Assembly (NCBI RefSeq): GCF_009807005.1
Contig: NZ_WUBR01000001.1
Span: 1,116,001 to 1,180,000 of the forward strand
Direction of reading: 5' to 3'
Origin: Aurantiacibacter rhizosphaerae
GTDB lineage: Bacteria > Pseudomonadota > Alphaproteobacteria > Sphingomonadales > Sphingomonadaceae
DNA length: 64,000 bases
Shown here: positions 56,401 to 64,000 of the stretch, piece by piece
Numbering within the stretch: position 1 is the stretch's first letter
Layout: each line of letters opens with the position of its first letter
Made by a program: the position numbers and the translations under genes
Notes under the pieces: model-generated
Told to the model about the DNA's origin: nothing
The model's database searches: none
The model's input: the letters and a program-made list of their open reading frames with translations, nothing else

Positions 56401-57716
56401 GCAGGCTCTATAATGGCGATCTGTTTGGGCAGTTCCGCTATAATGGCTCTGCTGCGTCGCTGTGGCGACTGGCTGCCATCGATCTGCTGGATATGACGGG
56501 CGACATTTCCGTGGCCGCCAACATGCGCGGTTCCCTGGGTGATCCGCAGATTCGCGGCTCTCTGGAGGGGGATGACCTTCGCCTTCGCAGCACGCTGACC
56601 GGCACCGACATCACCGGCATGCGGGCGCGCGGCACCTTCACCGGATCGCGGCTGGCGCTTACCAGCTTTGCCGGCACCGCGCCCAATGGCGGCCGTATTT
56701 CGGGCAGCGGCTTTGTTGACCTGTCCGCCATTTCCGCCACGCGCGGCCCGCAGATCGATCTGCGCCTGGCAGCGCGCAACGCAGAGATCGTGGACCTGGA
56801 GAACATGGGCGCCACGGTAACCGGGCCGATCCGCATCGTGTCCAACGGCGTGGGCGGAACCATCGCGGGCCGTCTGGAGGCCACCAGTGCACGCTGGCAG
56901 CTCGGCACCTCGGAAGTGCTGACCGAATTGCCCAGCGTGGAGGTGACAGAGATCAACCTGCCTGCCGATCAGCGCCCTGCCATCCTCAGCCAGACGCCGT
57001 GGAGCTTCCTGATCGACGTTCGCGCGCCGGGCGGCATCGAAGTGGACGGCATGGGCCTCGAAAGCGAGTGGCGCACGGAGAACCTGCTGCTGCGCGGAAC
57101 GACGGACGATCCGCGCGTGGGCGGCTCTGTTTCCATCGTGCCGAGGCAGGGTTCCTACTCTTTCGCGGGCACCCGGTTCGAGATTACGCGCGGCGAGATC
57201 GACTTCGATCGCAATGTCCCCATCGATCCGCGCATCGATCTTACCGCCATTACCAATGTGAACGGGCTCTCGGTAGAAGTGGACGTTTCGGGCAGTGCCA
57301 GCCAGCCGGAGATCACCTTCTCCTCCACCCCGGCCTTGCCGGAAGAGGAACTGCTGGCGCGCCTGCTGTTTGGTGGATCGATCACGGATCTTTCCGCCAC
57401 GGACGCGCTGCAACTGGGTGCAGCCGTTGCATCCCTGCGCGGTGGTGGCGGGGTTGGCCCGATCAACAAGCTGCGCAATGCAGTGGGGCTGGACCGCTTG
57501 CGCATCATTCCTGCCGATCCTGCGCTGGATCGCGGCACAGCGGTGGCGCTGGGCAAGAACTTTGGCCGCCGCTTCTATGTCGAGATTATCACCGACGGCG
57601 CAGGCTATAACGCCAGCGAACTGGAATTCCGCGTAACCAGCTGGCTGAACCTGCTGGCGACTGTCAGCACGATCGGAAGGCATCAGGCCGCAGCGGAATA
57701 TCGCCGCGATTACTGA
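53499..57716 (+). CDS. tamB: Translocation and assembly module protein TamB
   Basis: A 1405-residue AsmA-like bridge protein. One N-terminal membrane anchor (about 30-50, ILKGVGWIFAGLLAIILL) is followed by a very long beta-taco region with repeating DG/GN turns that lines a hydrophobic groove between the two membranes, and the TamB DUF490 domain at the C-terminus (NLRNAVGLDRLRI, GKNFGRRFYVEI, ending ATVSTIGRHQAAAEYRRDY). Its start overlaps tamA; it completes the bpt-tamA-tamB unit. Confidence 0.95.
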   Translation: MADGAAMDEPVAQEDVQPRRKRRVPIRILKGVGWIFAGLLAIILLAIAFLHTPPGRQFIVDEISKFAPASGLRVEVGEIDGSVLWSSTLYDVKLYDANDTLFLEVPTIDLNWRPYRWFTSGLDVRHLVLTNGTLYAAPELEPGDPDAPILPDFDIRVDRFVIDNLTVAEGLLGEQRVIDFAAKADIRDGLVYLDADGEFGGGDEFAALVHAEPDGNMFDLDLNWQAPAGGFLAEMVGAEQDLSINLVGDGSWTSWKGDLQAVQGGSDLLDFEIFNESGQYRITGQARPSAYLEGIPQRALGDLVTLDASGTLENSVLDGEFSLQGQGVNANGDGVIDLADNAFDNLNFAVQLLDPTLFSEGVALNGLTMEGTLDGTFRDLTVPHTLSVDEIDAGGITVSNVRQAGTITFDGTRANIPVDAQIGRIVSGNDLFDPRLVNGNLGGTLVYAGGEILSDDLAVQFQGLRARLGLNSNLETGLTRVNGPVNIADLQFENIGTIDAGAQIRFRIGGDAPWMLRAELQGRVDEVTNSTIANLAGENIRFDGGIVMGGEQPLVFQNMDINASLLTATLDGRVDDSGTSIAGYGRHADYGPFTVEATLADDGPRAELVFADPLPAAGLADVRVSLSPTENGFAIETSGGSMLGAFDGELYLEIAENGDTAVRIDRLDVAETRVSGTLNLVEGGVAGQLAVGNGGLDGTIDLAVRDGGQGFDINLVADNARFGGATPISIASGTIDASGLIAEGNTTVMGNARLRGLSYGNLFIGRLAAQAEVTNGTGTFDAAITGQRGSQFELLLNGQVAPNRIAVAAQGSYAGREITMPRRAVLTSMAGGGWELQRSQISYGNGYVIASGQFGGEGPMQGRIALSDMPLDIIGALSGDLAIGGEISGVIDIEQGANGLPVGEARLKVDDLTRSSLLLTSQPMDIALVANLSEDLLQARAVMSDTSGANGRLQARIANLPRSGSLTSRLYNGDLFGQFRYNGSAASLWRLAAIDLLDMTGDISVAANMRGSLGDPQIRGSLEGDDLRLRSTLTGTDITGMRARGTFTGSRLALTSFAGTAPNGGRISGSGFVDLSAISATRGPQIDLRLAARNAEIVDLENMGATVTGPIRIVSNGVGGTIAGRLEATSARWQLGTSEVLTELPSVEVTEINLPADQRPAILSQTPWSFLIDVRAPGGIEVDGMGLESEWRTENLLLRGTTDDPRVGGSVSIVPRQGSYSFAGTRFEITRGEIDFDRNVPIDPRIDLTAITNVNGLSVEVDVSGSASQPEITFSSTPALPEEELLARLLFGGSITDLSATDALQLGAAVASLRGGGGVGPINKLRNAVGLDRLRIIPADPALDRGTAVALGKNFGRRFYVEIITDGAGYNASELEFRVTSWLNLLATVSTIGRHQAAAEYRRDY

Positions 57717-57746
57717 TTTTCTGAAGAGATGGTTTTCAGGCATGAA

Positions 57747-57778
57747 AAAGGGGGCGAACCGGATGGTGCGCCCCCTTT
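57747..57778. terminator. Terminator between tamB and the FAS1 lipoprotein gene
   Basis: Arms 57747-57756 (AAAGGGGGCG) and 57769-57778 pair perfectly around a 12-base loop, with flanking A- and T-runs, so it can serve both convergent genes. Confidence 0.85.
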
Positions 57779-57800
57779 GTCTTTCGCCGGATCTATAGAT

Positions 57801-58358
57801 CTATTGCGGATCGCCCATCGACTTCAGAACCGTGTCGACCGGAAATAGCGAGCCGTTTGCCCCGCTGATCACGTCACCCGTCACGATGGCCTTCGATCCA
57901 TCGGAGGAGGTGACAACTAGGTTCTCTCCCTCGTTGCTGAAGGTGAGCGTATTCGATCCCATCGTTTGCATTTCCACCGATCCGCCGGACTGGCCGATGG
58001 CGGCTTCAATGTCCGCGCGGGAAAGGTATCCCGGTACGATATGCTCGCGCACGATGGCCACGCGAGCCGCGCCTGCTTCCTCGCCATCCATCGGCAGATC
58101 AAGTTCGGCAAAAGCATCATCCGTTGGGGCAAAGATCGTATAGGATGCCGTGCCATCGAAAATGGCCTGCAATCCTGCATTCCCCAAAATGCCGGAGATG
58201 ACGGAAAGATTATCGGCATCTTCCAGCAGGGCGGCAAGCGTGTCTGAACGGACTTCCTGCGTGCCATCCTCTGCTACGTCTGCATCGGAATTGCAGGCGG
58301 ACAGGCTGACGAGACCGGCAGCGGCGATGATCGCTGTGAGTGTGTGATTGTGTTGCAT
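57801..58358 (-). CDS. FAS1 (fasciclin) domain lipoprotein
   Basis: A 185-residue lipoprotein (LVSLSA then Cys22) with a single FAS1 domain (about 40-180): YTIFAPTDDAFAELDLP and ANGSLFPVDTVLKS mark it. FAS1 proteins mediate adhesion to matrix or other cells. It precedes, on the same strand but downstream, the Gly/Asn-rich secreted protein gene's region; the two are head to tail with a 15-base gap between 58358 and 58374. Confidence 0.9.
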   Translation of the reverse strand: MQHNHTLTAIIAAAGLVSLSACNSDADVAEDGTQEVRSDTLAALLEDADNLSVISGILGNAGLQAIFDGTASYTIFAPTDDAFAELDLPMDGEEAGAARVAIVREHIVPGYLSRADIEAAIGQSGGSVEMQTMGSNTLTFSNEGENLVVTSSDGSKAIVTGDVISGANGSLFPVDTVLKSMGDPQ

Positions 58359-58373
58359 GTGCTCAACAGGTCC

Positions 58374-59456
58374 TTAAATCAGCATTTCGATGGCCGCTGC
58401 GACCAGCCGTGTTTCGGGGTCGATTTCGTAGATGTAACCGTCGTTATAGCGGTACATCGACTGCGGCCCGTCGTAATAGCGATCACGATAGCTGTAGGGC
58501 ACGTTGTACACGTCATAGCCGCGCGGCATGGGTTGGCCGACGGTGAATTCATCGCCCGTCAGCAGCGCCGCGATGGAAGTGATGGCAGTGGTTTCCGGGT
58601 CCAGCCGGTACACCACATTATCGGCATAGCGATAATTGTCGCGCCCGCCGAGGCCGTAATAATCCTCGTAATAGGCGGGCATGCGGGAATAGCGATAATC
58701 CTGCGGCCACGGATTGCCGATGGACAGGGCACCGCCAAGCAGAGGGATATAGCCCGATATTGCTCCACCCCGGCCAAGCTGCATCAGGAAGCCATCGTCA
58801 TAGTAGTAATTGCCGCGCCTGTCTCCGAACAGGTCGCCAAGGCCCCACCAGTTCGGGCTGTAGTCGTAATAGCGGTTGCCATCCTGCTTGCGGGCCTGGC
58901 CCGGCGGGCGACAGCCATTGTACTTGCGCGCAAGGCCGGGAGGGCAGCCTTCCGCAATTCCGCGGCTGGCGCGGCGAAAATCGAAGTTCGGACCGTCGTC
59001 ATAACCGATGGAAATGCCATCACCGCCGCGATTGCGTGAATTGCCGTTTCCGTTTCTGTCGCCGTCATAGCGCCGGTCAAAATCATTACCGCGATTGGCT
59101 GTGCGTCCATTGCCGTTATCGGCGTTCCCACGGTTTACGTTGCCGCGATCGCCGCGATCACCCCTGTCGGCCTTGCCATTGCCTCTGTCGGCATTGCCTC
59201 TATCGGCGTTTCCATTGCCGCGCTTTTGCGGGCCAGCGTCGCGATTGCCGCGCTCCTGCTGTTGACCGCCGCGTTTATCGCGATTGGCATTGCCGTTACC
59301 CTTGCCTTGGCCGTTACCTTTGCCGGGGCCGGGCGCTTCTGCCCGCTGGCCACCGCCATTGCCATTGTTACCCTTGTTCCCGTTGCCATTGCCTTGGGCA
59401 AGAGCCGGGGATGCCGCCAGCGCGATGGCTGAGATCGATGCTATCCAAAGTTTCAT
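58374..59456 (-). CDS. Secreted Gly/Asn/Arg-rich low-complexity protein
   Basis: A 360-residue exported protein with signal peptide ending ALA (about residue 19). Residues about 20-165 are almost entirely Gly, Asn, Arg, Asp and Lys in GNGNGNKGNN- and RGN/RGD-like units. Then come a Cys-containing motif EGCPPGLARKYNGCRPPGQARK-type linker known from other alphaproteobacterial exported proteins (two Cys), and a Tyr-rich C-terminal domain (YYDYSPNWWG, YYEDYYGLGG, RDRYYDGPQSMYRYNDG) with a repeated (V/Y)-x-LDPET motif, at VYRLDPETTA and YEIDPETRL. The start follows AAGGAG. I cannot assign a function; surface or matrix role is inference. Confidence 0.75.
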   Translation of the reverse strand: MKLWIASISAIALAASPALAQGNGNGNKGNNGNGGGQRAEAPGPGKGNGQGKGNGNANRDKRGGQQQERGNRDAGPQKRGNGNADRGNADRGNGKADRGDRGDRGNVNRGNADNGNGRTANRGNDFDRRYDGDRNGNGNSRNRGGDGISIGYDDGPNFDFRRASRGIAEGCPPGLARKYNGCRPPGQARKQDGNRYYDYSPNWWGLGDLFGDRRGNYYYDDGFLMQLGRGGAISGYIPLLGGALSIGNPWPQDYRYSRMPAYYEDYYGLGGRDNYRYADNVVYRLDPETTAITSIAALLTGDEFTVGQPMPRGYDVYNVPYSYRDRYYDGPQSMYRYNDGYIYEIDPETRLVAAAIEMLI

Positions 59457-59515
59457 TTTCAGCTCCTTGTGAGCCGAAAGAACGGCATACCCCGCGGCCT
59501 TGTTCCTGATAATTG

Positions 59516-60121
59516 TTAATCCGTGCCAGAACGATAAAGCGCGCATTCCGCATCGCGGCGACGGGAGAGGCCTTTCATCACGCGGCCGCCGGCATAGCAC
59601 CAGCGGGCAAATTCCTGCGCTGCACCATCATGGTCTCCCGCCTTGTGCTTGCGGGTCAGCGTGGCGGTGGCGATCGCTCCGGTGTTGTAGTGAAAGCTGA
59701 CGAGAGCATCGAATTGCCGCTGGCTGGTGGGCGCATCGCCAAGCGCGGCGGCAACCTGCCGGGCATAGCGTTCCAGATCGGCTTCCAGGCGGGCATCACA
59801 GGCTTCCTGGCTCCACACGGTGCCGGGGCCGATGCCGGGGCCGGTCGCGCCCCAGCCGATGGTCCAGGGCGCAGCGCCTGTGCCGGGATCGGGATAGGCC
59901 TCCATACGTCCATCACGCCGTCTTTTCGCGCAGCCTTCGAAACGCTTGATCAGCGCGATGCCGTCTTTGCCCACAGTGGTTGGCTGCCGGTAACGTGGAA
60001 CACCTGGAACACTGTCCTGAACAAGGTCGTCGAGCGCATCGTCGATCGCGTCCACCTCCCGCTGGCGCAGGCCGCGGCCAAGGATCTTTCGGATGGTATC
60101 GAACAGGGGTTTGCGCGTCAT
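59516..60121 (-). CDS. GH24 lysozyme (phage-endolysin type)
   Basis: A 201-residue T4/lambda-type lysozyme that cuts the glycan backbone of peptidoglycan. Catalytic Glu62 (KRFEGC), Asp78 (AYPDPG) and Thr87 (WTIGWG) are in place. The N-terminal ~50 residues (RKPLFDTIRKILGRGLRQ, basic and amphipathic) have no signal peptide I can recognise, so export would need a holin or cell lysis. No holin, spanin or phage gene lies near. The ATG follows AGAGGCAG. Confidence 0.87.
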   Translation of the reverse strand: MTRKPLFDTIRKILGRGLRQREVDAIDDALDDLVQDSVPGVPRYRQPTTVGKDGIALIKRFEGCAKRRRDGRMEAYPDPGTGAAPWTIGWGATGPGIGPGTVWSQEACDARLEADLERYARQVAAALGDAPTSQRQFDALVSFHYNTGAIATATLTRKHKAGDHDGAAQEFARWCYAGGRVMKGLSRRRDAECALYRSGTD

Positions 60122-60255
60122 TTTCTGCCTCTTCTTAAGGATATGGGGCGAGTGCGCTAGGTTCGCCAGCATGCTGTAGGACAGGGCAGGCATGCGGGTA
60201 GACTGGCATGAGGCGGTGGACGGATTCCTTCTGGCAGCACCAGGAACCCCATAGA

Positions 60256-60289
60256 AAAAGGGCCGCCCGGTTTCCCGAGCGGCCCTTTT
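60256..60289 (-). terminator. Terminator after glnA
   Basis: Arms 60256-60270 and 60275-60289 form a 15-base stem with one mismatch and a four-base loop, 22 bases past the glnA stop, followed on the coding strand by TTTTTC-type sequence. Confidence 0.88.
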
Positions 60290-60310
60290 CTGTTTCGAAT
60301 GCGCGAGCAA

Positions 60311-61720
60311 TCAGCTGGAGTAATACATATCGTATTCAACCGGGCTCGGCGTGGTGTTGAAGCGGATGCAATCTTCGCGCTTCAGTTCGATATAGGCATC
60401 GATCTGTTCCTTGCTGAACACGTCACCGGCCAGCAGGAAGTCCATGTCCGCTTCCAGAGCGTCCAGCGCTTCATCCAGCGAAGCACATACGGTCGGCACA
60501 TTGGCAAGCTCAGCCGGCGGCAGATCGTACAGGTTCTTGTCCATGGCATCGCCCGGATGGATCTTGTTCTGGATACCATCGATACCGGCCATCAGCAGTG
60601 CTGCGGATGAGAGGTAGGGGTTGGCCAGCGGATCGGGGAAACGGAATTCCACGCGCTTGGCCTTTTCGCCCGCACCGTAAGGAATGCGGCACGAGGCAGA
60701 GCGGTTGCGCGCCGAATAGGCGAGCAGCACGGGTGCCTCGAAACCCGGCACCAGACGCTTGTAGCTGTTGGTGGTGGGGTTGGTGAAGGCGTTACAGGCC
60801 TTGGCATGCTTGATCACGCCGCCGATGTAATACAGGCAGGTGTCGGACAGACCGGCATAGCCATCACCGGCGAAGGTGTTCTTGCCGTCCTTCCAGATCG
60901 ACATATGCGTGTGCATGCCGGATCCGTTGTCCATCTTGATGGGCTTGGGCATGAAGGTGGCCGTCTTGCCATAGGCATGGGCAACCTGCTGCGTCACATA
61001 TTTGTAGATCTGCGTGCGGTCGGCGGTTTCCACCAGCTCGCCAAAGGTCATGCCCAGTTCGTGCTGCGCGGCGGCAACCTCGTGGTGCTGCTTGTCCATG
61101 GGCAGGCCCATTTCCAGCATGGTGCTGACCATTTCGGCGCGGATGTCCATGGCGCTGTCAACCGGAGCGACGGGGAAATAGCCGCCCTTGGCACGCGGGC
61201 GGTGGCCCATGTTGCCCATTTCCATCTCGGTGCCGGTGTTGGTGGGCAGCTCAACATCGTCGATCTGGAAGCCGGAACCGGCATAACCATCTTCGAAGCG
61301 CACATCGTCGAACATGAAGAATTCAGGCTCTACACCAACATACACGGTGTCACCCAGGCCGGCAGACTTCACGTAGTTCTGCGCGCGCTTGGCGGTGGAA
61401 CGCGGATCGCGTGCGTAAAGCGAGCCGTCGGACGGTTCCACGATATCGCAGAACAGTACCAGCATCGGCGTGGCGCTGAACGGATCGACATAGACCGCTT
61501 CCAGATCCGGCTTCAGGATCATGTCGGATTCGTTGATGACCTTCCAGCCCTCGATCGAGGAGCCATCGAACATCATGCCTTCTTCCAGCATGTCTTCATC
61601 AACGACGCCGGCGCACATCGAGAGGTGCTGCCACTTGCCCTTGGGGTCGGTGAAGCGGACGTCGACCCATTCGATCTCCTCGTCCTTGATGCGCTTCACG
61701 ATGTCCTTTGCGTCAGCCAT
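60311..61720 (-). CDS. glnA: Glutamine synthetase, type I
   Basis: A 469-residue dodecameric GSI that makes glutamine from glutamate, ammonia and ATP. The N-terminal [21 protein letters not shown]-type catalytic loops, and the adenylylation site Tyr398 in [10 protein letters not shown] are visible, so the enzyme is switched off by GlnE. Full length. It is co-transcribed with glnB, 69 bases upstream on the coding strand. Confidence 0.97.
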   Translation of the reverse strand: MADAKDIVKRIKDEEIEWVDVRFTDPKGKWQHLSMCAGVVDEDMLEEGMMFDGSSIEGWKVINESDMILKPDLEAVYVDPFSATPMLVLFCDIVEPSDGSLYARDPRSTAKRAQNYVKSAGLGDTVYVGVEPEFFMFDDVRFEDGYAGSGFQIDDVELPTNTGTEMEMGNMGHRPRAKGGYFPVAPVDSAMDIRAEMVSTMLEMGLPMDKQHHEVAAAQHELGMTFGELVETADRTQIYKYVTQQVAHAYGKTATFMPKPIKMDNGSGMHTHMSIWKDGKNTFAGDGYAGLSDTCLYYIGGVIKHAKACNAFTNPTTNSYKRLVPGFEAPVLLAYSARNRSASCRIPYGAGEKAKRVEFRFPDPLANPYLSSAALLMAGIDGIQNKIHPGDAMDKNLYDLPPAELANVPTVCASLDEALDALEADMDFLLAGDVFSKEQIDAYIELKREDCIRFNTTPSPVEYDMYYSS

Positions 61721-61789
61721 GGTAATCCTTCCTTGAATTGAACGTATGAATGTTTTTGCGGCGATATCGCCTGTTTGTCTGAAAGCGCC

Positions 61790-62179
<390 letters not shown>

Positions 62180-62210
62180 TTACTCCCGTGGGGCTTCCCG
62201 AAGAAAACAG

Positions 62211-62228
62211 CTTCAAGAATCATGCCAG
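62211..62228 (-). promoter_or_regulatory. Possible sigma-54 promoter of glnBA
   Basis: On the minus strand CTGGCATGATTCTTGAAG matches TGGCACG-N4-TTGC at the -24 GG and most of the -12 box, but the -12 GC is GA. It is 83 bases from the glnB start. The 275-base gap also has a direct repeat ACCCAACTGC (62147 and 62161) and no other gene. Confidence 0.35.
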
Positions 62229-62403
62229 ACCGCGCGTGTGAATGGGTAGACAATCAAGGGCCGCAGCGAAAGGGCGGAATAGCAACAATCGCGCGATTCA
62301 TTCGCCGGGCGGGGCAATCAAATTGCGTGCGCGGCGGGCGTGAGTTTGATGCTTTTGAAGGCAGTGCTGCCCAAAAAACGGGCACAGCAATCGGGCAGGG
62401 GGA

Positions 62404-63351
62404 TCAGAGGTGCAGGCCTGCCATCGGATCACAACCTGCCATCAGGTTGAGCGATTGCACCGCTGCGCCGCTGGCACCCTTGCCAAGATTATCCAGCTTC
62501 GCCACCAGGCGGGCCGTGTCGCCCTTGGCATCGGCGAAGACATAAAGGTCCAGCCGGTCTGACGGGGCGGCCTGCTTGTGCAACAGGATTTCGCTGACGT
62601 TCTCTTCCGCTTCATGCACGGTGATGAGCGGGGCGTTTTCGTAATAGCGAGCCAGTTCCTTGCGCAGGTCCACTGCTGCAGAGGCGTTGCGCATGGCCAG
62701 GATCGGCAGCGGGATTTCCACCACCATGCCGCGAAAACCGGGCACCACTGCGGGCGAGAATACAGGCGCGTTCTCCAGTCCGGCCTTGGCCTTCATTTCA
62801 TCCAGATGCTTGTGATCCAGCGAAAGGCCATAGCCGAGATAGGCTATATCGCTGCCGCCGCTTTCGCCAGCATCCTCGAACCGTTGGATCAGACCCTTGC
62901 CGCCGCCCGAATATCCGGAAACGGCATGCACGGTGTAGGGCCATTCGCGCGGCAACAGTTTTGCCCGCACCAGCGGCGCCATCAGGGCGAGGAAGCCAGT
63001 TGGATAACAGCCGGGGTTCGACACCCGATCTGCGCCTGCAACCACGTTGGGGCCAACCAGTTCGGGGAAGCCGTAGATCCAGCCGCGCGCCGTGCGGTGG
63101 GCGGTGGATGCATCGATAATCCGCGTGTTGCTGCCTTCATCGATCATGGCCACGGCATCGCGCGCGGCATCATCGGGCAAGCAGAGAATTGCGAAATCGG
63201 CAAAATTCAGGGCAGAGCGGCGGCAGTCATCATCCTTGCGTTCGGCATCGTTCAGCCGAACCAGTTCGAATTCCTCCCGGTTTTCCAACCGTTCGGCAAT
63301 TTCCAGTCCGGTCGTCCCGGCCGCGCCATCGATGAAGACGGTATGCGCCAT
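62404..63351 (-). CDS. argC: N-acetyl-gamma-glutamyl-phosphate reductase, type 2
   Basis: A 315-residue NADPH-dependent reductase of arginine synthesis. The Rossmann start FIDGAAGTTGLEIAERL, the catalytic Cys115 in SNPGCYPTGFLAL, and GYSGGGKGLI place it in the shorter ArgC type of alphaproteobacteria. Full length. The ATG lies 2 bases after the stop of the SH3 gene, after GGGAGG, so translation is coupled. Confidence 0.93.
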   Translation of the reverse strand: MAHTVFIDGAAGTTGLEIAERLENREEFELVRLNDAERKDDDCRRSALNFADFAILCLPDDAARDAVAMIDEGSNTRIIDASTAHRTARGWIYGFPELVGPNVVAGADRVSNPGCYPTGFLALMAPLVRAKLLPREWPYTVHAVSGYSGGGKGLIQRFEDAGESGGSDIAYLGYGLSLDHKHLDEMKAKAGLENAPVFSPAVVPGFRGMVVEIPLPILAMRNASAAVDLRKELARYYENAPLITVHEAEENVSEILLHKQAAPSDRLDLYVFADAKGDTARLVAKLDNLGKGASGAAVQSLNLMAGCDPMAGLHL

Positions 63352-63353
63352 GC

Positions 63354-63698
63354 TCAGCCTCCCAAGGTTTCCAGTCTATCGAGCCGGATGTAGCCAACCG
63401 GCCCTTCCAGCGAGAGGCAACCCCACGCCCAATCGCGAGTGATGTCCAGCACTTCGAAGCTGTCGCCTTCCAGCAGCACGCACAGCTCTTCCGATGTATC
63501 GCTAGGATCGGCGTAAAGCGGCGCGCCGCCGGGCAGCACGGCACGCGGCTGCGGCACAGCGTAGTGGGGCACGAAATGCTTACCCGCGAGGCCAATGTGC
63601 GCCAGATCGCCACGGATCGGCTCTGCCCTGGAATCCGGGCGCGATACGGGGCCTGCCAGCACGTATGGTCCCTGCGCGGCGAGTGCCGATCCTGTCAT
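63354..63698 (-). CDS. Orphan bacterial SH3 protein (NlpC/P60-leader-like)
   Basis: A 114-residue protein with an SH3-like region (about 30-110; IRGDLAHIGLAGKHFVPHYA, APLYADPSD, ITRDWAWGCLSLEGPVGYIR). It resembles the N-terminal SH3 part of NlpC/P60 cell-wall endopeptidases, where this domain binds peptidoglycan, but the catalytic domain is absent: the stop is 2 bases before argC. ATG 63698 has AGGA five bases upstream; an ATG at 63728 has no such site. Perhaps a truncated wall-binding protein with a free partner. Confidence 0.65.
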   Translation of the reverse strand: MTGSALAAQGPYVLAGPVSRPDSRAEPIRGDLAHIGLAGKHFVPHYAVPQPRAVLPGGAPLYADPSDTSEELCVLLEGDSFEVLDITRDWAWGCLSLEGPVGYIRLDRLETLGG

Positions 63699-63804
63699 GT
63701 CATCCTGGCTCAAGCGCCGCTCTTCCATTGTTCGTGGCCGAAGGTATGCCCCTTGCGGAAACAGCGCGCTTAGACGCGCGGGGCGATGGCTGCAACCTTA
63801 TGCC

Positions 63805-64000
63805 CTAACCATAACGTCCGCGAAGCGCGTGAAACGCGGCTCGCAGGCCCAGCGCAGCGCCGCCCTTGGTCCGGCCCGGCTTGGCTGACGGACGCCATGC
63901 GAAGGTATCGAAATGCGCCCAGTCGATATCCTCTCCCACGAATCTGTCCAGGAACAGGCCTGCGACGCTGGCCCCGGCATAGCCATTGGTGTGGGTGTTG
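63805..64000 (-). CDS. Leucyl aminopeptidase (M17) C-terminus, truncated by the window
   Basis: The open frame runs off the window's end. The visible 64 residues match the C-terminus of M17 aminopeptidases: NGYAGASVAGLFLDRFVG, the WAHFDTFAW element equal to the usual WAHLDIAG, and a tail with KPGRTKGGAALGL. Metal ligands are further upstream on the coding strand, outside the window. It is adjacent to the SH3 gene, a pairing I recall for sphingomonads. Confidence 0.85.
   Translation of the reverse strand, partial: NTHTNGYAGASVAGLFLDRFVGEDIDWAHFDTFAWRPSAKPGRTKGGAALGLRAAFHALRGRYG

Noticed and set aside
59135-59401. Repetitive open frames opposite the Gly/Asn-rich gene
   Set aside because: Repeat composition alone keeps several frames open. 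No start site or family is seen.
60122-60310. Possible N-terminal extension of the lysozyme to 60310
   Set aside because: It would cross the glnA terminator hairpin and encodes only low-information sequence; ATG 60121 with its ribosome site is better.

Overview
The window is a GC-rich, densely packed chromosomal segment with gene content and protein sequences typical of the alphaproteobacterial order Sphingomonadales, most likely the family Erythrobacteraceae. The evidence is a large TonB-dependent receptor, an ATP12-HAD-RluC-CrcB block, a GatCAB set, a Tad pilus locus of the alphaproteobacterial Cpa type, Bpt followed by TamA/TamB, and a PII-glutamine synthetase operon. No rRNA, tRNA, CRISPR array, integrase or insertion sequence was recognised, and no stretch over about 300 bases lacks a gene.

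Layout. 1-2108: end of an Mla-type lipid-transport operon (ATPase, MCE protein, auxiliary lipoprotein). 2110-5245 (minus): four genes chained by 4-base stop/start overlaps plus one 8-base overlap (fluoride channel, pseudouridine synthase, HAD phosphatase, small membrane protein, ATP12). 5455-8041: rpsU, an anchored FKBP and a DUF4153 membrane protein. 8092-13122: gatC-gatA, then a small islet (membrane protein and frameshifted acyltransferase) before gatB. 13161-17642: an unknown membrane protein, trmL, a small conserved protein and a double M16 peptidase lipoprotein. 17851-20430: clpB with a readable heat-shock promoter. 20679-26544: a TonB-dependent receptor, an SDR dehydrogenase, MTA phosphorylase and a MarR regulator. 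26623-33991 (minus): a Tad/Cpa pilus operon cpaA-B-C-D-E-tadB-tadC with no CpaF ATPase gene. 34070-36438: a hydrolase, an FAD oxidoreductase and a DUF1508 protein. 36445-38835 (minus): ispH-thrB-rnhA. 38936-46396: a lipoprotein, argS, a SPOR protein, nagZ, scpA, scpB and tatABC, a cell-envelope and division cluster. 46409-48960 (minus): a dehydrogenase and an amidohydrolase. 49064-57716: threonine ammonia-lyase, bpt, tamA and tamB. 57801-60121 (minus): a FAS1 lipoprotein, a Gly/Asn/Arg-rich secreted protein and a GH24 lysozyme. 60311-62128 (minus): glnB-glnA. 62404-64000 (minus): argC, an orphan SH3 protein and the end of an M17 aminopeptidase.

Most of the window is housekeeping. The parts most worth a second look are the Tad locus without its ATPase, with a strong hairpin where cpaF usually sits; the acyltransferase split by one extra T in a T8 tract; the low-complexity secreted protein beside the FAS1 lipoprotein and lysozyme; several short perfect or near-perfect tandem repeats in gene leaders; and calcium-loop-like repeats inside the TonB receptor. 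I did not see a convincing new defence or mobile system.
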